Source: Candidatus Poribacteria bacterium
GTDB lineage: Bacteria; Poribacteria; WGA-4E; PCPOR2b
Direction of reading: 5' to 3'
Length of the DNA stretch: 62,768 bases
Assembly: GCA_022822005.1 (NCBI GenBank)
Contig: JAJECO010000068.1
Location: 1 to 62,768 of the forward strand
Under the pieces are notes generated by a model that did no database searches, was not told where the DNA came from, and saw nothing but the letters and a program-made list of their open reading frames with translations. A program made the translations under genes and the position numbers. Shown piece after piece: positions 53,105 through 62,243 of the stretch (its first letter is position 1; each line of letters begins with the position of its first letter).

Positions 53105-54001
53105 TCATCTTTTGTTGACGAGATAGATGCCATAAGCGACTAAGCACGCACCTACAACCAGCGCAAAACCGATCTCGTCGCCTAAGAGCAGATAGCTTAA
53201 CAACACGCCAAACAGCGGTGTCACAAAGAACAGAACAACCAACCTGCTCGGACTGTACTGCTCAAGAATCGATGTCCAAGAGACAAAGCAAAATCCGGCA
53301 ATCACGATGCCCTGATAGAAAATTGCGCTCACGCCGGAAACTGAAAAGTGAAAGTTAGCCTCCCGCTCCAAGAACAAGCTCGAAATGAGAAAACATGGGA
53401 TACTAAAAACCATTAACCAGAACAGGAGGCGATACGGGTGGATGGATTGGATGATGAGTTTGGTGACCACGGTTCGAAGCCCTAACAGACAACCGCTCAG
53501 CAAAACAATGAAGTCCCCGCGTAGATAATCATGCTCCCTAAATTGCAGATCGCCACCAAAGGTTAGGAGCACACCACCGAATGCGAGGGTAATTCCAACT
53601 GTTTTTCTGACCGAGAGCGAATCGCCCGGCACCCAGAAATGGGCAAATAACGCCGTAAAGAACGGGTATGTGCTGATGAAAACCGTGGATCGAGATGCCT
53701 CTGTGATCTGCGTTCCGAGGTTCAGGGTGGTAATTTGTAGTGTAAAAATCACCGATACAAAAATGAGTGGGAGCAACTCGCCCGGATTCAGTCGCAGGCG
53801 AACGCGCTGATGCAACGACCACAGCGTAATGGCAGCAAACCCGAGGAGAAACCGCATCGTCGCGAGTGCAAAGGGTGGCACTCCCTGTAAACCGATTTTA
53901 ATCGAAACTGAATTCCCACCCCAGAGCAAGCCAAGCAACAGTACCAATGCGATGACCTTAGCGTTTGGTTGGTCGGCGGCGATTTTAGGTTTTTCACTCA
54001 T
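53105..54001 (-). CDS. EamA/DMT-superfamily metabolite exporter, 298 aa
   Basis: Ten hydrophobic helices in two five-helix EamA repeats. LLGLLWGGNSVSIKIGLQGVPP in TM1 and FALATMRFLLGFAAI in TM2 are typical; the second repeat ends with VVLFFVTPLFGVLLSYLLLGDEIG and a last VVGACLVAYGIYLV helix. Transporters of this family export amino acids, nucleosides or drugs by proton antiport. The substrate is not evident. It is in the same orientation as the neighbouring PhyH gene, but 148 bp separate them. Confidence 0.9.
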   Translation of the reverse strand: MSEKPKIAADQPNAKVIALVLLLGLLWGGNSVSIKIGLQGVPPFALATMRFLLGFAAITLWSLHQRVRLRLNPGELLPLIFVSVIFTLQITTLNLGTQITEASRSTVFISTYPFFTALFAHFWVPGDSLSVRKTVGITLAFGGVLLTFGGDLQFREHDYLRGDFIVLLSGCLLGLRTVVTKLIIQSIHPYRLLFWLMVFSIPCFLISSLFLEREANFHFSVSGVSAIFYQGIVIAGFCFVSWTSILEQYSPSRLVVLFFVTPLFGVLLSYLLLGDEIGFALVVGACLVAYGIYLVNKR

Positions 54002-54149
54002 GTTGTCCCGCGCTTCTTTCTCCTACGTTTCACGTTCTGAATTATACATCAGGTTGGACGTATTACGGTAAAACGTAAGGAGATTGGAATCACAGGAATG
54101 CCCCCATCTTTCCCTTCCAACCCCCATTCACAGAGTGTCTGAGTAATTC

Positions 54150-54950
54150 TCAATCGTAATTGCTTGGGCGGTGATCACCGAGCAACCGTCGTTGGCGCGG
54201 TGTCGCTTGCGAGAGAATGGTATCATCGAATTGGAACTTGTTCAGGTAGGGTGGGAATTTCTGTGTAATCATCCGCTTGGCGTAATGTACCTGTAGTAGA
54301 TAGCGGTCCTGATCGCTGGTATTCGCCGAACCACGGTGCCAGACCTCGCTTCGGAAAACCACGACATCACCAGCATTACATAGGATGCTGTGGTCGCCAA
54401 CCCCTTTCCATTCGACATCGCCATTGGGACCTCGTCCCGCCTGATGACTCCCCGGAATGAACTTGGTTGGTCCTAATTCCTCATACAGATCATCAAGATA
54501 GAAATGAGCGGTGGTGATAAAGATTGGAACCTTTACTCGTGGATCCTCCAATACCTCTGCAGGGAGACTAATCGGCAGCCAATCGGTATGCAAGCCCTGG
54601 TCTGGACGTCCGGGTCCTGTTGTCCACGCGGTCATGCCAATCACGTGGCAATCGTCGCCATGGATGGCTTCTCCTAACTCAATAATCTCCGGCTTGTCAA
54701 GATATTGCAGAAAAATGGCATCCCGATTGAAGGCGTTGTTGATATGCTTATTGAGGAAGCCACCGTTTTCAGGGGTGCTATGTTTATCGAAACTCTCCGG
54801 TATCCGCGTCAACCGATCCATGGCATCCCGCAATTCGGCAACTTCTTTAGCGTTGAGAACCCCAGGGAAGTAGACAAATCCATCTTCCTCTATAGCGTTG
54901 ACTCGACTCTCCAGATCTGGATATGCAACAAGTGGTAACACGTCAGCCAT
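54150..54950 (-). CDS. Phytanoyl-CoA dioxygenase (PhyH)-family Fe(II)/2-oxoglutarate oxygenase, 266 aa
   Basis: A jelly-roll oxygenase of the PhyH family with the 2-His-1-Asp iron site: His121-x-Asp123 (LHTDWL) and distal His205 (VWHRGSA). The 2-oxoglutarate Arg is probably Arg216. The entry DGFVYFPGVLNAKEVAEL is typical of the family. Substrates in bacteria are diverse, including hydroxylated lipids, ectoine and other secondary metabolites, and this protein's substrate is unknown. AGGAGGAACAAGCAG precedes the ATG. A second, distinct PhyH gene is at 59018. Confidence 0.92.
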   Translation of the reverse strand: MADVLPLVAYPDLESRVNAIEEDGFVYFPGVLNAKEVAELRDAMDRLTRIPESFDKHSTPENGGFLNKHINNAFNRDAIFLQYLDKPEIIELGEAIHGDDCHVIGMTAWTTGPGRPDQGLHTDWLPISLPAEVLEDPRVKVPIFITTAHFYLDDLYEELGPTKFIPGSHQAGRGPNGDVEWKGVGDHSILCNAGDVVVFRSEVWHRGSANTSDQDRYLLQVHYAKRMITQKFPPYLNKFQFDDTILSQATPRQRRLLGDHRPSNYD

Positions 54951-55315
54951 CTGCTTGTTCCTCCTATGCTGATACTTTTTCTAATCTAACCTAAGTTGCG
55001 AGTTGGTAAACCACGCGTCAAAAACCGAGTTTTGAAGAAAAAACTCGGTTTTGGGGTATTTTCCAGTGGTTTGAGCGTTTCTCGTGGGAGCAAAAGCAAG
55101 ACGTCAATACGCCCTAGCAACTTGCGTTAATACAAGTCGTTAGCGGCAAAACTGCTTCAGCGTACCGTCGTACAAACAAGGGTTACGGCATACGGGGTAT
55201 GCCTACTACTTTGGAAGCGCTGTCAAAAAGTGTCGGTGATTTTACGGATTCAGGCACGTTGTGTCAACGCCTTTTTTCGGCAAATGCAAACGAAAATAAT
55301 ATCTTGAAAAGTCGG
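54951..55315. other. Intergenic stretch hosting the MITE-like repeat
   Basis: This 365-bp gap is largely occupied by the repeat at 54987-55129. The remaining sequence (55130-55315) shows no gene; a plus-strand open frame there is only the antisense of the epimerase gene. Confidence 0.5.
54987..55129 (-). mobile_element. MITE-like element, copy B, with terminal inverted repeats
   Basis: A 143-bp unit bounded by imperfect inverted ends: TAACCTAAGTTGCGAG (54987-55002) and CTAGCAACTTGCGTTA (55114-55129), whose complement is TAACGCAAGTTGCTAG, 13 of 16 positions matching. Between them lies a perfect 13-bp hairpin (AAAACCGAGTTTT, loop GAAGAA, complement at 55040-55052). The hairpin and adjacent 70 bp recur in the opposite orientation at 921-1020, and one end recurs at 102-119. 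There is no transposase gene. A non-autonomous mobilised repeat is the simplest reading. Confidence 0.6.
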
Positions 55316-56080
55316 TTAGTCCATTATCCCAATGCTCTTGAGATAATCCACAGATTTTTCCATCCGTGCTCGTACTCCCGCCTCATCTATATCCTCACCT
55401 TCAATCCCTTCCAACTCCATCGCGCAGGGACCGTAGAACCCAGCTCCGTTCAAGGTCTGGAAAACTTCTTCAAAATCGACTACGCCCTCGCCGAGTGCCG
55501 GGAAGTGCCATGTTCGATATCCGCCGTTGGTATCTTTGAGATGAACTGCACCTACATGGTTGATGATCTTCTTAAGCTCGCCAACAGCGGTGACGTTATG
55601 ATTATAGAAATAGACATTCCCGGTGTCGAAGTTAATACAGATGTTCGGATGATTGACGCCCTGCATCGTTTCGAGCGCTACGTCGGCATTGTGCGCTAGA
55701 TCAAGGTGCGTTTCCAAACAGACTTTGATTCCAAGTGGTGCTGCGTTCTCGCCGATCCGCCTTAATCGTTCATAGATAGTCCTTCGATCGTGATCTCCGG
55801 CGTGGGCACTGGTGAAAATAACCTTTACGCCGATCCGTTCTGCGGCATCCAAGCAGACTTGAAAATCTGAAACCACGTTTTCATTCTGAACATCGCAGGG
55901 TGCGGCTATACTGGTTACTGTGAGTCCATGGGATTGCAGCTCTGCCATAACGGTATCAACATCTTCCGGTGCGGGGGCAGCAACCTCTACATTTGTCAAC
56001 CCAATTTTCGTCAGATGTGGATATGCGCCCTGCGAGAATTTTCCATAGCTGTTCAAGTTACATGCGATGATATTTTTCAT
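55316..56080 (-). CDS. Sugar phosphate isomerase/epimerase (TIM barrel), 254 aa
   Basis: A second xylose-isomerase-like TIM barrel, distinct from that at 3794. Metal-site strands include GVKVCLETHLDLAHN near 137-151, ICINFDTGNVYFYN near 166-179 and VHLKDTNGGYRTWHFPALGEG near 194-214. A closing AMELEG strand supplies the late Glu. It probably isomerises a ketose, inosose or related sugar. GGGAGG precedes the ATG. The gene ends 37 bp before murQ's 3' side on the same strand, which suggests amino-sugar or cell-wall sugar use as a possible context. Confidence 0.85.
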   Translation of the reverse strand: MKNIIACNLNSYGKFSQGAYPHLTKIGLTNVEVAAPAPEDVDTVMAELQSHGLTVTSIAAPCDVQNENVVSDFQVCLDAAERIGVKVIFTSAHAGDHDRRTIYERLRRIGENAAPLGIKVCLETHLDLAHNADVALETMQGVNHPNICINFDTGNVYFYNHNVTAVGELKKIINHVGAVHLKDTNGGYRTWHFPALGEGVVDFEEVFQTLNGAGFYGPCAMELEGIEGEDIDEAGVRARMEKSVDYLKSIGIMD

Positions 56081-56117
56081 CTTTGTGCCTCCCGAAATAA
56101 GATTATACCTCGTTACA

Positions 56118-57023
56118 CTAAGTATCCTCCAACACCCTCCGCAGAAAACCTTGATTCTGGTTCAATACAGCCGCTGCTTCTTCTCGACCGAGCCCCTTTA
56201 GGAGCATGACAGTCGCGGTTTTCGCGCTGCCAGCGGCACGTTCCAACGCGCTCTGCGCGGTAGCATGGTCCACACCTGTAACTTCCATGATAATACGCGC
56301 GCCCCGATCAATCAGTTTTGCGTTGGAGGCATGAATGTCAACCATTAAATTGCTGTACACTTTCCCGATCCGGATCATCGAGACGGTGGTAAGCATGTTT
56401 AGCACCAACTTCGTCGCTGTACCAGCTTTTAGCCGGGTTGAGCCAGTGATAATCTCCGGGCCGACAACCGGCGCGATGAAGAGGTCCACAAACGGTTCCA
56501 ACTTATCAGCCGGCGGGGTGCAGCAGAGGAAAATCGTCTTGGCACCGATTCGATGGGCTTCTTCCAAGGCACCGTGGACATAGGGGGTACGACCACTGCT
56601 GGCGATCCCAACGACCACATCAAGATCGGTGACACCGTGATCGCGGAGTGCTTGTGCCCCAGCGTTAGGCTTATCCTCCGCAGCCTCTGCAGAGCGACGC
56701 AACGCCCGGTCTCCACCGGCGATGATTCCCTGTACCAAACTGGGCGAGGTGCTGAACGTCGGTGGACATTCGGAAGCATCAAGGACACCAAGTCTGCCGC
56801 TGGTCCCCGCGCCGACATAAAACAGTTTCCCGCCTTGACGAAAGGTCTCTGTGATTAGCGTTATCCCTTGTGCGATTGACGCGTCTTCGGCTTCCACTGC
56901 GTCAAGTGCTTTCCGATCTTCCTCGTGGAAGATCCGTAAGATCTCTTCAGTCGATTTGAGGTCAATGTCAATTGAGTTGAAATTTCGTTGCTCGGTGATG
57001 AGTTTGGAAAGATTGTCTGACAT
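56118..57023 (-). CDS. murQ: N-acetylmuramic acid 6-phosphate etherase MurQ
   Basis: A 301-aa SIS-domain enzyme. Diagnostic motifs are FYVGAGTSGRLGVLDASECPPTF (about 68-90, with catalytic Glu in SECP), GIIAGGDRALRRSAE, and VVGIASSGRTPYVHGAL. It cleaves the lactyl ether of MurNAc-6-P to give GlcNAc-6-P in peptidoglycan recycling or use of external muropeptides. No anmK or murP is next to it. The upstream gene is a TPR lipoprotein 54 bp away on the same strand; the epimerase follows. Confidence 0.96.
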   Translation of the reverse strand: MSDNLSKLITEQRNFNSIDIDLKSTEEILRIFHEEDRKALDAVEAEDASIAQGITLITETFRQGGKLFYVGAGTSGRLGVLDASECPPTFSTSPSLVQGIIAGGDRALRRSAEAAEDKPNAGAQALRDHGVTDLDVVVGIASSGRTPYVHGALEEAHRIGAKTIFLCCTPPADKLEPFVDLFIAPVVGPEIITGSTRLKAGTATKLVLNMLTTVSMIRIGKVYSNLMVDIHASNAKLIDRGARIIMEVTGVDHATAQSALERAAGSAKTATVMLLKGLGREEAAAVLNQNQGFLRRVLEDT

Positions 57024-57077
57024 GGCATCTGCCTATAGATATGAGTGACAACCAAGATGGTTGGGCTGATCAATTTG

Positions 57078-57881
57078 CTATTGATTCAACATCTGTTTGG
57101 CAGCCACAACCTCATCTTGAAACTGGGGTAAATCTGTTGCGCGTTCTATGAAAAGATCCAGATAGCGCCTCATTGTGAGCCGATCGCCTTGTCTTTCGTA
57201 CAGCCGCGCGAGGTGATAATAGACCTCCGGATCATCGGGGTTAAGCGAGCGAGATTTTTCGTATGCACCGATCGCGAGATCAAACTGTTCCGTCTCTTGA
57301 TAGGCGTGAGCGAGATTATAATGCGCGTCCTGATCACTGTTATCCAACTCAACGGCTTGTTGATAGTAGCGGATCGCCTCCTCAAACTGATCGCGCGCGT
57401 GATAAGCCGCAGCCAGATTGAAATACGCATCTTGAAAGGTCGGATCTGCGTCAATTGCCTTGCGATAGGTTTCGATCGCCTCGCCAAATTGATCCGCACT
57501 GTCATACGCATAAGCAAGGTTGTTGTAGAAGGCTGGATTATCGGTGGCTAGCTCAGCTGCCTTTTGAAACGCCTTGATCGCGGGATCCGTTAGTTGCATG
57601 TCTGTGTAGACTAAGCCGAGTGCGTTGTGCACTTGTTCGTTCTCCTCATCGATCGCCAGTGCCGCCTGAAACTGCTCAATAGCTTGCTCGTATTCCCCCA
57701 TTTCGTGGTACACTTCGCCAAGTTCCAGATAGCCGGTCGGATCTTCGGGCGTGAGCATCATTCCCAACCTGAGTCGGTTCGCCTCCCGATTCAGTTCCTC
57801 TTTTTTTTCGGGTTTCTTCTCTGCAGGTTGACAACTCAAAAAAAGGATCAAGATCGAGAAAAAAACAGGAAGTGTTCTCAT
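57078..57881 (-). CDS. TPR-repeat lipoprotein, 267 aa
   Basis: The signal sequence ends in the lipobox FLSC with Cys17, followed by a charged EKKPEKKEE tether. Residues 38-250 consist of about six 34-residue TPR units with the W/G/Y/A/P pattern, for example YLELGEVYHEMGEYEQAIEQFQ and DAYFNLAAAYHARDQFEEAIRYYQ. It is presumably anchored in a membrane and mediates protein contacts. It may be co-transcribed with murQ, so a cell-wall role is possible but unproven. Confidence 0.85.
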   Translation of the reverse strand: MRTLPVFFSILILFLSCQPAEKKPEKKEELNREANRLRLGMMLTPEDPTGYLELGEVYHEMGEYEQAIEQFQAALAIDEENEQVHNALGLVYTDMQLTDPAIKAFQKAAELATDNPAFYNNLAYAYDSADQFGEAIETYRKAIDADPTFQDAYFNLAAAYHARDQFEEAIRYYQQAVELDNSDQDAHYNLAHAYQETEQFDLAIGAYEKSRSLNPDDPEVYYHLARLYERQGDRLTMRRYLDLFIERATDLPQFQDEVVAAKQMLNQ

Positions 57882-58153
57882 CGGTAGGCCTCGGATACGA
57901 CGAACATTAGAAATCCCCTATAAACTTAATTATAGCAGAGCTACCCATGGTGTCAACGACTTTCTGCAGGGAGGAATTTCTTTGAGATTTCGCCTACATT
58001 ATGCTACTATTTATTGTATGCTAACCGTGTGGTTACAAGTTCAGGCGGAGCCAAACTACCGCTTCCGATTGCATCTGTAGCCAGATTGCCAATTACACCC
58101 TTCCTTCACATAACACGATGATCGAAAGGAATGGGTACGGGAGAAAGAAACGA

Positions 58154-58963
58154 ATGAAAAAGCAATTGTATCTCATTGGGGTCGGCGCGGGGGCACTCTT
58201 GCTCCTTCTCGTTACCATTATGAGCTACTACATATTTAAATTTAAGAATAACTTTGAATCAGAACAGGCGAATCGGATTACGTACGAAAAAAAGTCTGAA
58301 CAACTACAGGACGAATTGACTACAACCCAGGCGGAACTTGGCGCAAAGAAGAACAAAATCCAGATTCTGGAGGAGACGATCGACGAGGTTCAGGACCGTG
58401 CAACCAACTTGAGCGAAGCCAAAGCAAAAGCAGAAGCGACTGCCTCGGAATTGCTCTCAGAGAAACAGCGCAGGCAAGAGGAGTTAAAACGGAAAGAAGC
58501 AGAATTTCGAGATCTTCGAGAGCAACTCCAGAACGAGCTGGAAGCGCAAGAGATCACGATCACAACCCTCAAGGGTCAGTTGACAGTCAACTTGATGGAC
58601 AAAATTTTGTTTGCCTCTGGAAGAGCTGAGATTAAGACTGATGGGCAACGTGTTTTGGATAAGATCGCGCAGGCTTTCTTAAATCGTTATCCGGATAGAG
58701 AGATCCGGGTTGAAGGACATACGGACAACGTCCCGTTCAGGGGGTCGGTTTTGAACAACTGGGACCTATCCACGGAAAGGGCGATTTCTGCGGTTCGTTA
58801 TCTACAGACGCGCGCTGGTGTGGATCCCGCCCGTTTGGCAGCGGTTGGTTATGCCTATTACCGTCCAATTGATACGAACAAAACGGCCAAGGGGCGGGCG
58901 AGAAATCGCCGGATAGAGATTATTGTGATGCCGCCGAAGCAGGCGGAGGCAGAAGAGTTTTGA
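58154..58963 (+). CDS. OmpA/MotB-family peptidoglycan-binding membrane protein, 269 aa
   Basis: The ATG at 58154 is chosen because GGGAGAAAG lies upstream; an in-frame ATG at 58118 has no such site. A single N-terminal helix (LIGVGAGALLLLLVTIMSYYI) anchors a long coiled coil (about 35-135). The OmpA/MotB domain follows (about 145-260) with ILFASGRAEI, VEGHTDNVPF and the peptidoglycan-contact NWDLSTERAISAVRYL. It is likely to tether the inner membrane to peptidoglycan across the periplasm. It does not look like a flagellar stator, since a MotA partner is absent. Confidence 0.88.
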   Translation: MKKQLYLIGVGAGALLLLLVTIMSYYIFKFKNNFESEQANRITYEKKSEQLQDELTTTQAELGAKKNKIQILEETIDEVQDRATNLSEAKAKAEATASELLSEKQRRQEELKRKEAEFRDLREQLQNELEAQEITITTLKGQLTVNLMDKILFASGRAEIKTDGQRVLDKIAQAFLNRYPDREIRVEGHTDNVPFRGSVLNNWDLSTERAISAVRYLQTRAGVDPARLAAVGYAYYRPIDTNKTAKGRARNRRIEIIVMPPKQAEAEEF

Positions 58964-59017
58964 TTCCGTTATTTCACAGCTTCAGAAACCGCACACAATC
59001 AGAAGGAGATTGTACCC

Positions 59018-59812
59018 ATGTCAACGAAGGCTTCTTTTAAATTTGGGCATCAAGAACATACCCAGTTTATAGAGGAGGGTTACGTCCGCCTCGGACACCT
59101 CCTGTCAAACAAAGAGGTAGCTGCGCTGCAGCAACGGATTGATGACATTATGCTGGGCAATATACCGTATGAGAATATGCGATTCCAACTCGATAGTACC
59201 TCCGGTGTCTACCGTGAAGCACCACCGGAGAGCATGGGACACAAGGGCGCGACACTCCAGTATCGGAAGATAATGGACCTTGAGCAAGATCCGCTGTTCC
59301 TTTCCTACATGCAGCATCCGCTCTTGCGCGACATCACACGACATTATATCGGTGAAGATATTTCAATTTATCGAGCGATGTTCATGAATAAACCCGCGAA
59401 TCAGGGTACCGTGCTGCCATGGCATCAAGATGTTGGGGTGGGTTGGGGACTGGATAGCAACCCGATTATCACCGTCTGGATGGCATTGGACGACGCAACA
59501 GTGGAAAATGGTTGTATGCAGATTGTGCCCGGTATTCACAAACATGGGGTGATAAATGAGGGGCATTTTGCCACCCAAGCGGATGAGGAAAAGTATCAGT
59601 TGGAGGAGAACGCCATTGATCTGGAAGTGGAGGAAGGGGAAGTCGTTCTGCTGAACAACCTGCTACTGCACCGTTCTGGCGTGAATCCTACGGGCAAACA
59701 GCGACGCGCATTCAGCGCTGCGTACATGGATGCATCGACGAAACATGTAGCAACGGGCAATACGTTTCCGGTGATTTTCGGCAAGAACGCCCTGAAGCCT
59801 TCCGAATGTTGA
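59018..59812 (+). CDS. Phytanoyl-CoA dioxygenase (PhyH)-family oxygenase, second copy, 264 aa
   Basis: A PhyH-type Fe(II)/2-oxoglutarate oxygenase with His136-x-Asp138 (PWHQDV) and His218 (LLLHRSG) as iron ligands. WMALDDATVENGCMQIVPGIHKHG (about 154-177) is the classic central signature. The protein differs from the PhyH at 54150, so the two probably have different substrates. AAGGAG precedes the ATG. mtaB follows 31 bp downstream on the same strand with its own AAGGAG, so the two may share a transcript, although their roles seem unrelated. Confidence 0.92.
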   Translation: MSTKASFKFGHQEHTQFIEEGYVRLGHLLSNKEVAALQQRIDDIMLGNIPYENMRFQLDSTSGVYREAPPESMGHKGATLQYRKIMDLEQDPLFLSYMQHPLLRDITRHYIGEDISIYRAMFMNKPANQGTVLPWHQDVGVGWGLDSNPIITVWMALDDATVENGCMQIVPGIHKHGVINEGHFATQADEEKYQLEENAIDLEVEEGEVVLLNNLLLHRSGVNPTGKQRRAFSAAYMDASTKHVATGNTFPVIFGKNALKPSEC

Positions 59813-59843
59813 CCGAACCGATCGAAGGAGAAGGAAAACGAAA

Positions 59844-61193
59844 ATGCCAACGGCGGCCCTCATCACCTTGGGATGCAAGGTGAACCAATACGACACGCAA
59901 GCGATGCAGGAGGTGATGCTTCGTAACGGATATAGCATTGTCGGCGAGAACGATCCCGCGGACGTTTGCATAATCAACACCTGTACCGTAACCAATGCCG
60001 CAGACCAAAAAGCCCGTCAAGTCATCCGGCGAACGGTTCGGAAAAACCCCGAGGCCGAAGTACTCGTCACGGGCTGTTACGCCGAAAGTGATCGGGAAGC
60101 AATTGAGGCGATACCGGGTGTCTCACTCGTATTCGGGAATCGTGAGAAGGCGGATCTTCAGAAGTATCTGGAAGTAGTTCACGAATCATGGCAAGAAAAG
60201 GATCGGTCACCACTCCTACAGATTGAACCTATCCATCACGATGCAGTTCGCGAACATGCGAATTTCAGCATGTCGGTGAGTGAGGCAGGCAAACACACGC
60301 GCGCATTAATTAAGGTTCAGGACGGGTGCAGTGCCTTCTGTTCCTACTGCATTATCCCCCATGTTCGAGGCAGGATGACAAGCCGTCCACTACCCGACAT
60401 TGTGCGGGAGGCGGAGCAGATTGCGGCAAACGGGTACAAGGAAATCGTTATTACTGGCGTACATTTGGGCGCGTATGGGTTGGATATTGGTCGTCAGACA
60501 ACCATTGCGGATATTCTGGAGCATATTCACCCGACGGAGGGTATCGAGCGCATCCGTTTCAGCTCTATCGAAGCGATGAATTTTCCGCCGGATCTGGTCG
60601 ACCGAATGGCGGCCCTGCCGAAATGTATGCCTCACTTTCATTTGCCGCTACAGTCAGGCAGTGATAAGGTTCTGCGCCAGATGCGCCGCCGTTATACACG
60701 AGCAGAATTTTCACGCCTCGTCGAAAAACTTCGCAGCTCGTTCCCAGACGTTGGGATTACCACCGATGTGATGGTCGGTTTTCCCGGAGAGATAGACACC
60801 GATTTTGAGGACTCGTTTCAATTTGTTGAGGAGATCGGCTTCAATCAGCTGCACGTTTTCCGCTATTCACCTCGACGCGGCACCCCCGCGGCGGATTACC
60901 CGGACCATGTTCCGCCGCACGTTTCCACCGAACGCAGCCAAGCAATGATCGCGCTGGGAAAACAACTTGGCGAAAAATTTCGGCAGAGACTGATAGGCAA
61001 GACGATGAACGTATTGGTAGAAGATAGTCGTGAAGGTAGAGATGGGCATCTGGCGGGTTTTACAGAGAATTATCTGCGGGTGCTGATGGATGCTCCTGAC
61101 TCAGTAGTGAATCGGATTTTGCCGGTGAAATTGACGGGGTTGGAAGGTGAGTTTATCCGGGCGGAACCTCTAAGTGTGGCGCAGGTTGCCTAA
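59844..61193 (+). CDS. mtaB: tRNA (t6A37) methylthiotransferase MtaB
   Basis: A 449-aa radical-SAM methylthiotransferase. The N-terminal UPF0004 domain ligates an Fe-S cluster through Cys11, Cys47 and Cys78 (LGCKVNQYD, INTCTVTN, GCYAE). The radical-SAM domain has Cys162-x3-Cys166-x2-Cys169 (CSAFCSYC), followed by IIPHVRGR. The C-terminal 60 residues form a TRAM domain for tRNA binding. It adds a 2-methylthio group to N6-threonylcarbamoyl-adenosine 37. LGCKVNQYDT and the CSAFCSYC spacing favour MtaB over MiaB or RimO. Confidence 0.95.
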   Translation: MPTAALITLGCKVNQYDTQAMQEVMLRNGYSIVGENDPADVCIINTCTVTNAADQKARQVIRRTVRKNPEAEVLVTGCYAESDREAIEAIPGVSLVFGNREKADLQKYLEVVHESWQEKDRSPLLQIEPIHHDAVREHANFSMSVSEAGKHTRALIKVQDGCSAFCSYCIIPHVRGRMTSRPLPDIVREAEQIAANGYKEIVITGVHLGAYGLDIGRQTTIADILEHIHPTEGIERIRFSSIEAMNFPPDLVDRMAALPKCMPHFHLPLQSGSDKVLRQMRRRYTRAEFSRLVEKLRSSFPDVGITTDVMVGFPGEIDTDFEDSFQFVEEIGFNQLHVFRYSPRRGTPAADYPDHVPPHVSTERSQAMIALGKQLGEKFRQRLIGKTMNVLVEDSREGRDGHLAGFTENYLRVLMDAPDSVVNRILPVKLTGLEGEFIRAEPLSVAQVA

Positions 61194-61247
61194 CCTACAA
61201 TTCTGTGTTGGAAATTGAGGACAAAATTCACTGCTATACCGTCTAAT

Positions 61248-62147
61248 TCAAACCTGTGAGGCGAACTCATCGAGCATCTCGCGGATGTTGCGTGCATCTC
61301 CAACGATGAACAAGGGGGCTAAGGCCCCCCGGCCATGCAGGGCTTGAAGCAGGCGATCGATCTGCACCATGCGGGTTTTTGGTGTGCGGCACTTGGGCCA
61401 CCGCTCAACAAATTCACGCGCTGGCTTCGGATTCCCGGTTCTCAATGACCTAGCACTCCGACGCCATGCCTGCCACCTGAAGACGTGCCCACAGCTGGCA
61501 CACTCAAGTCTTTCATCTCGCTTTTTTAGGCTTTTGCGAAAATCCCGCCACCGCCGTTTGTAGCCACACGCGGTGCACTCGATGTTGCCGCGTACATGTA
61601 GGGCGACCCCTTGACATTTAGGACATTCTATTTCAGGGCGAGACCGTCGGTGTCTGACGACTTGGGCAGTTACTTCAGATGGTTTACGGATTATCAAACC
61701 ACAGTGAGGGCAAGGCAAGCGGACGCGGTTTCTCACCGATCGACAGTAGGCTTTTCGATCCCACCTTTTACCGCAACTGCACTGCAACTCCTCTGTTCCA
61801 CTCAACGGTGAATGACAGTCAAAGCAGCGCGGACTCGCACGCAGGGATTCACGACAGTCGCCCCAGATCAAGCGCTGGACACAATGCGGACAGTGAAACC
61901 AGTTTTCGTGCGTACCGCCATCACTTGAGCGAAATAGGGGATCAATTCGGCGCTTTATCTTAGTGTCGCATCGGGGGCAAGGCACCAGCCCATCTCGGTA
62001 TACATCGGCGACCGCTGCAATGTCAGCACAGCGGCCATAGAGTTCCCAACCGACCATCTGTAACAGATCGTCATCGTGGAGACCCAACCGAGCGGCCCGG
62101 TAGAGGCGCCGGATTTTGATAGGCTTTACACGGGGCGACCAGTTCAT
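61248..62147 (-). CDS. Multi-zinc-ribbon protein of unknown function, 299 aa
   Basis: The family is not recognised. After an N-terminal helical segment of about 50 residues (KIRRLYRAARLGLHDDDLLQM), there are about six CxxC or CxC knuckles in series: CPRC, CPHC, CFDC, CSCG, CPHCG, CPKC, CTACG and CASCG. Between them are W-R-x-x-R-K-S helices, for example KRRWRDFRKSLKKRDE. The C-terminal 70 residues lack Cys pairs and contain REFVERWPKCRTPKTRM and FIVGDARNIREMLDEFA. Repeated zinc ribbons separated by basic helices suggest nucleic-acid binding. It faces the 3' side of mtaB, downstream of rpsT on the same strand. Confidence 0.7.
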   Translation of the reverse strand: MNWSPRVKPIKIRRLYRAARLGLHDDDLLQMVGWELYGRCADIAAVADVYRDGLVPCPRCDTKIKRRIDPLFRSSDGGTHENWFHCPHCVQRLIWGDCRESLRASPRCFDCHSPLSGTEELQCSCGKRWDRKAYCRSVRNRVRLPCPHCGLIIRKPSEVTAQVVRHRRSRPEIECPKCQGVALHVRGNIECTACGYKRRWRDFRKSLKKRDERLECASCGHVFRWQAWRRSARSLRTGNPKPAREFVERWPKCRTPKTRMVQIDRLLQALHGRGALAPLFIVGDARNIREMLDEFASQV

Positions 62148-62243
62148 GATTCTTCCGTCTATGGTTCCAAATTAGCACCATTGATTATTGGCCGAACCAA
62201 GAGAATAACAGCACGGATCCCCTAACATAAAGGGGAAAAACAA

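Noticed and set aside
52889-53143. Plus-strand frame of 84 codons before the EamA gene
   Set aside because: Overlaps the EamA 3' end antisense and shows no recognisable pattern.
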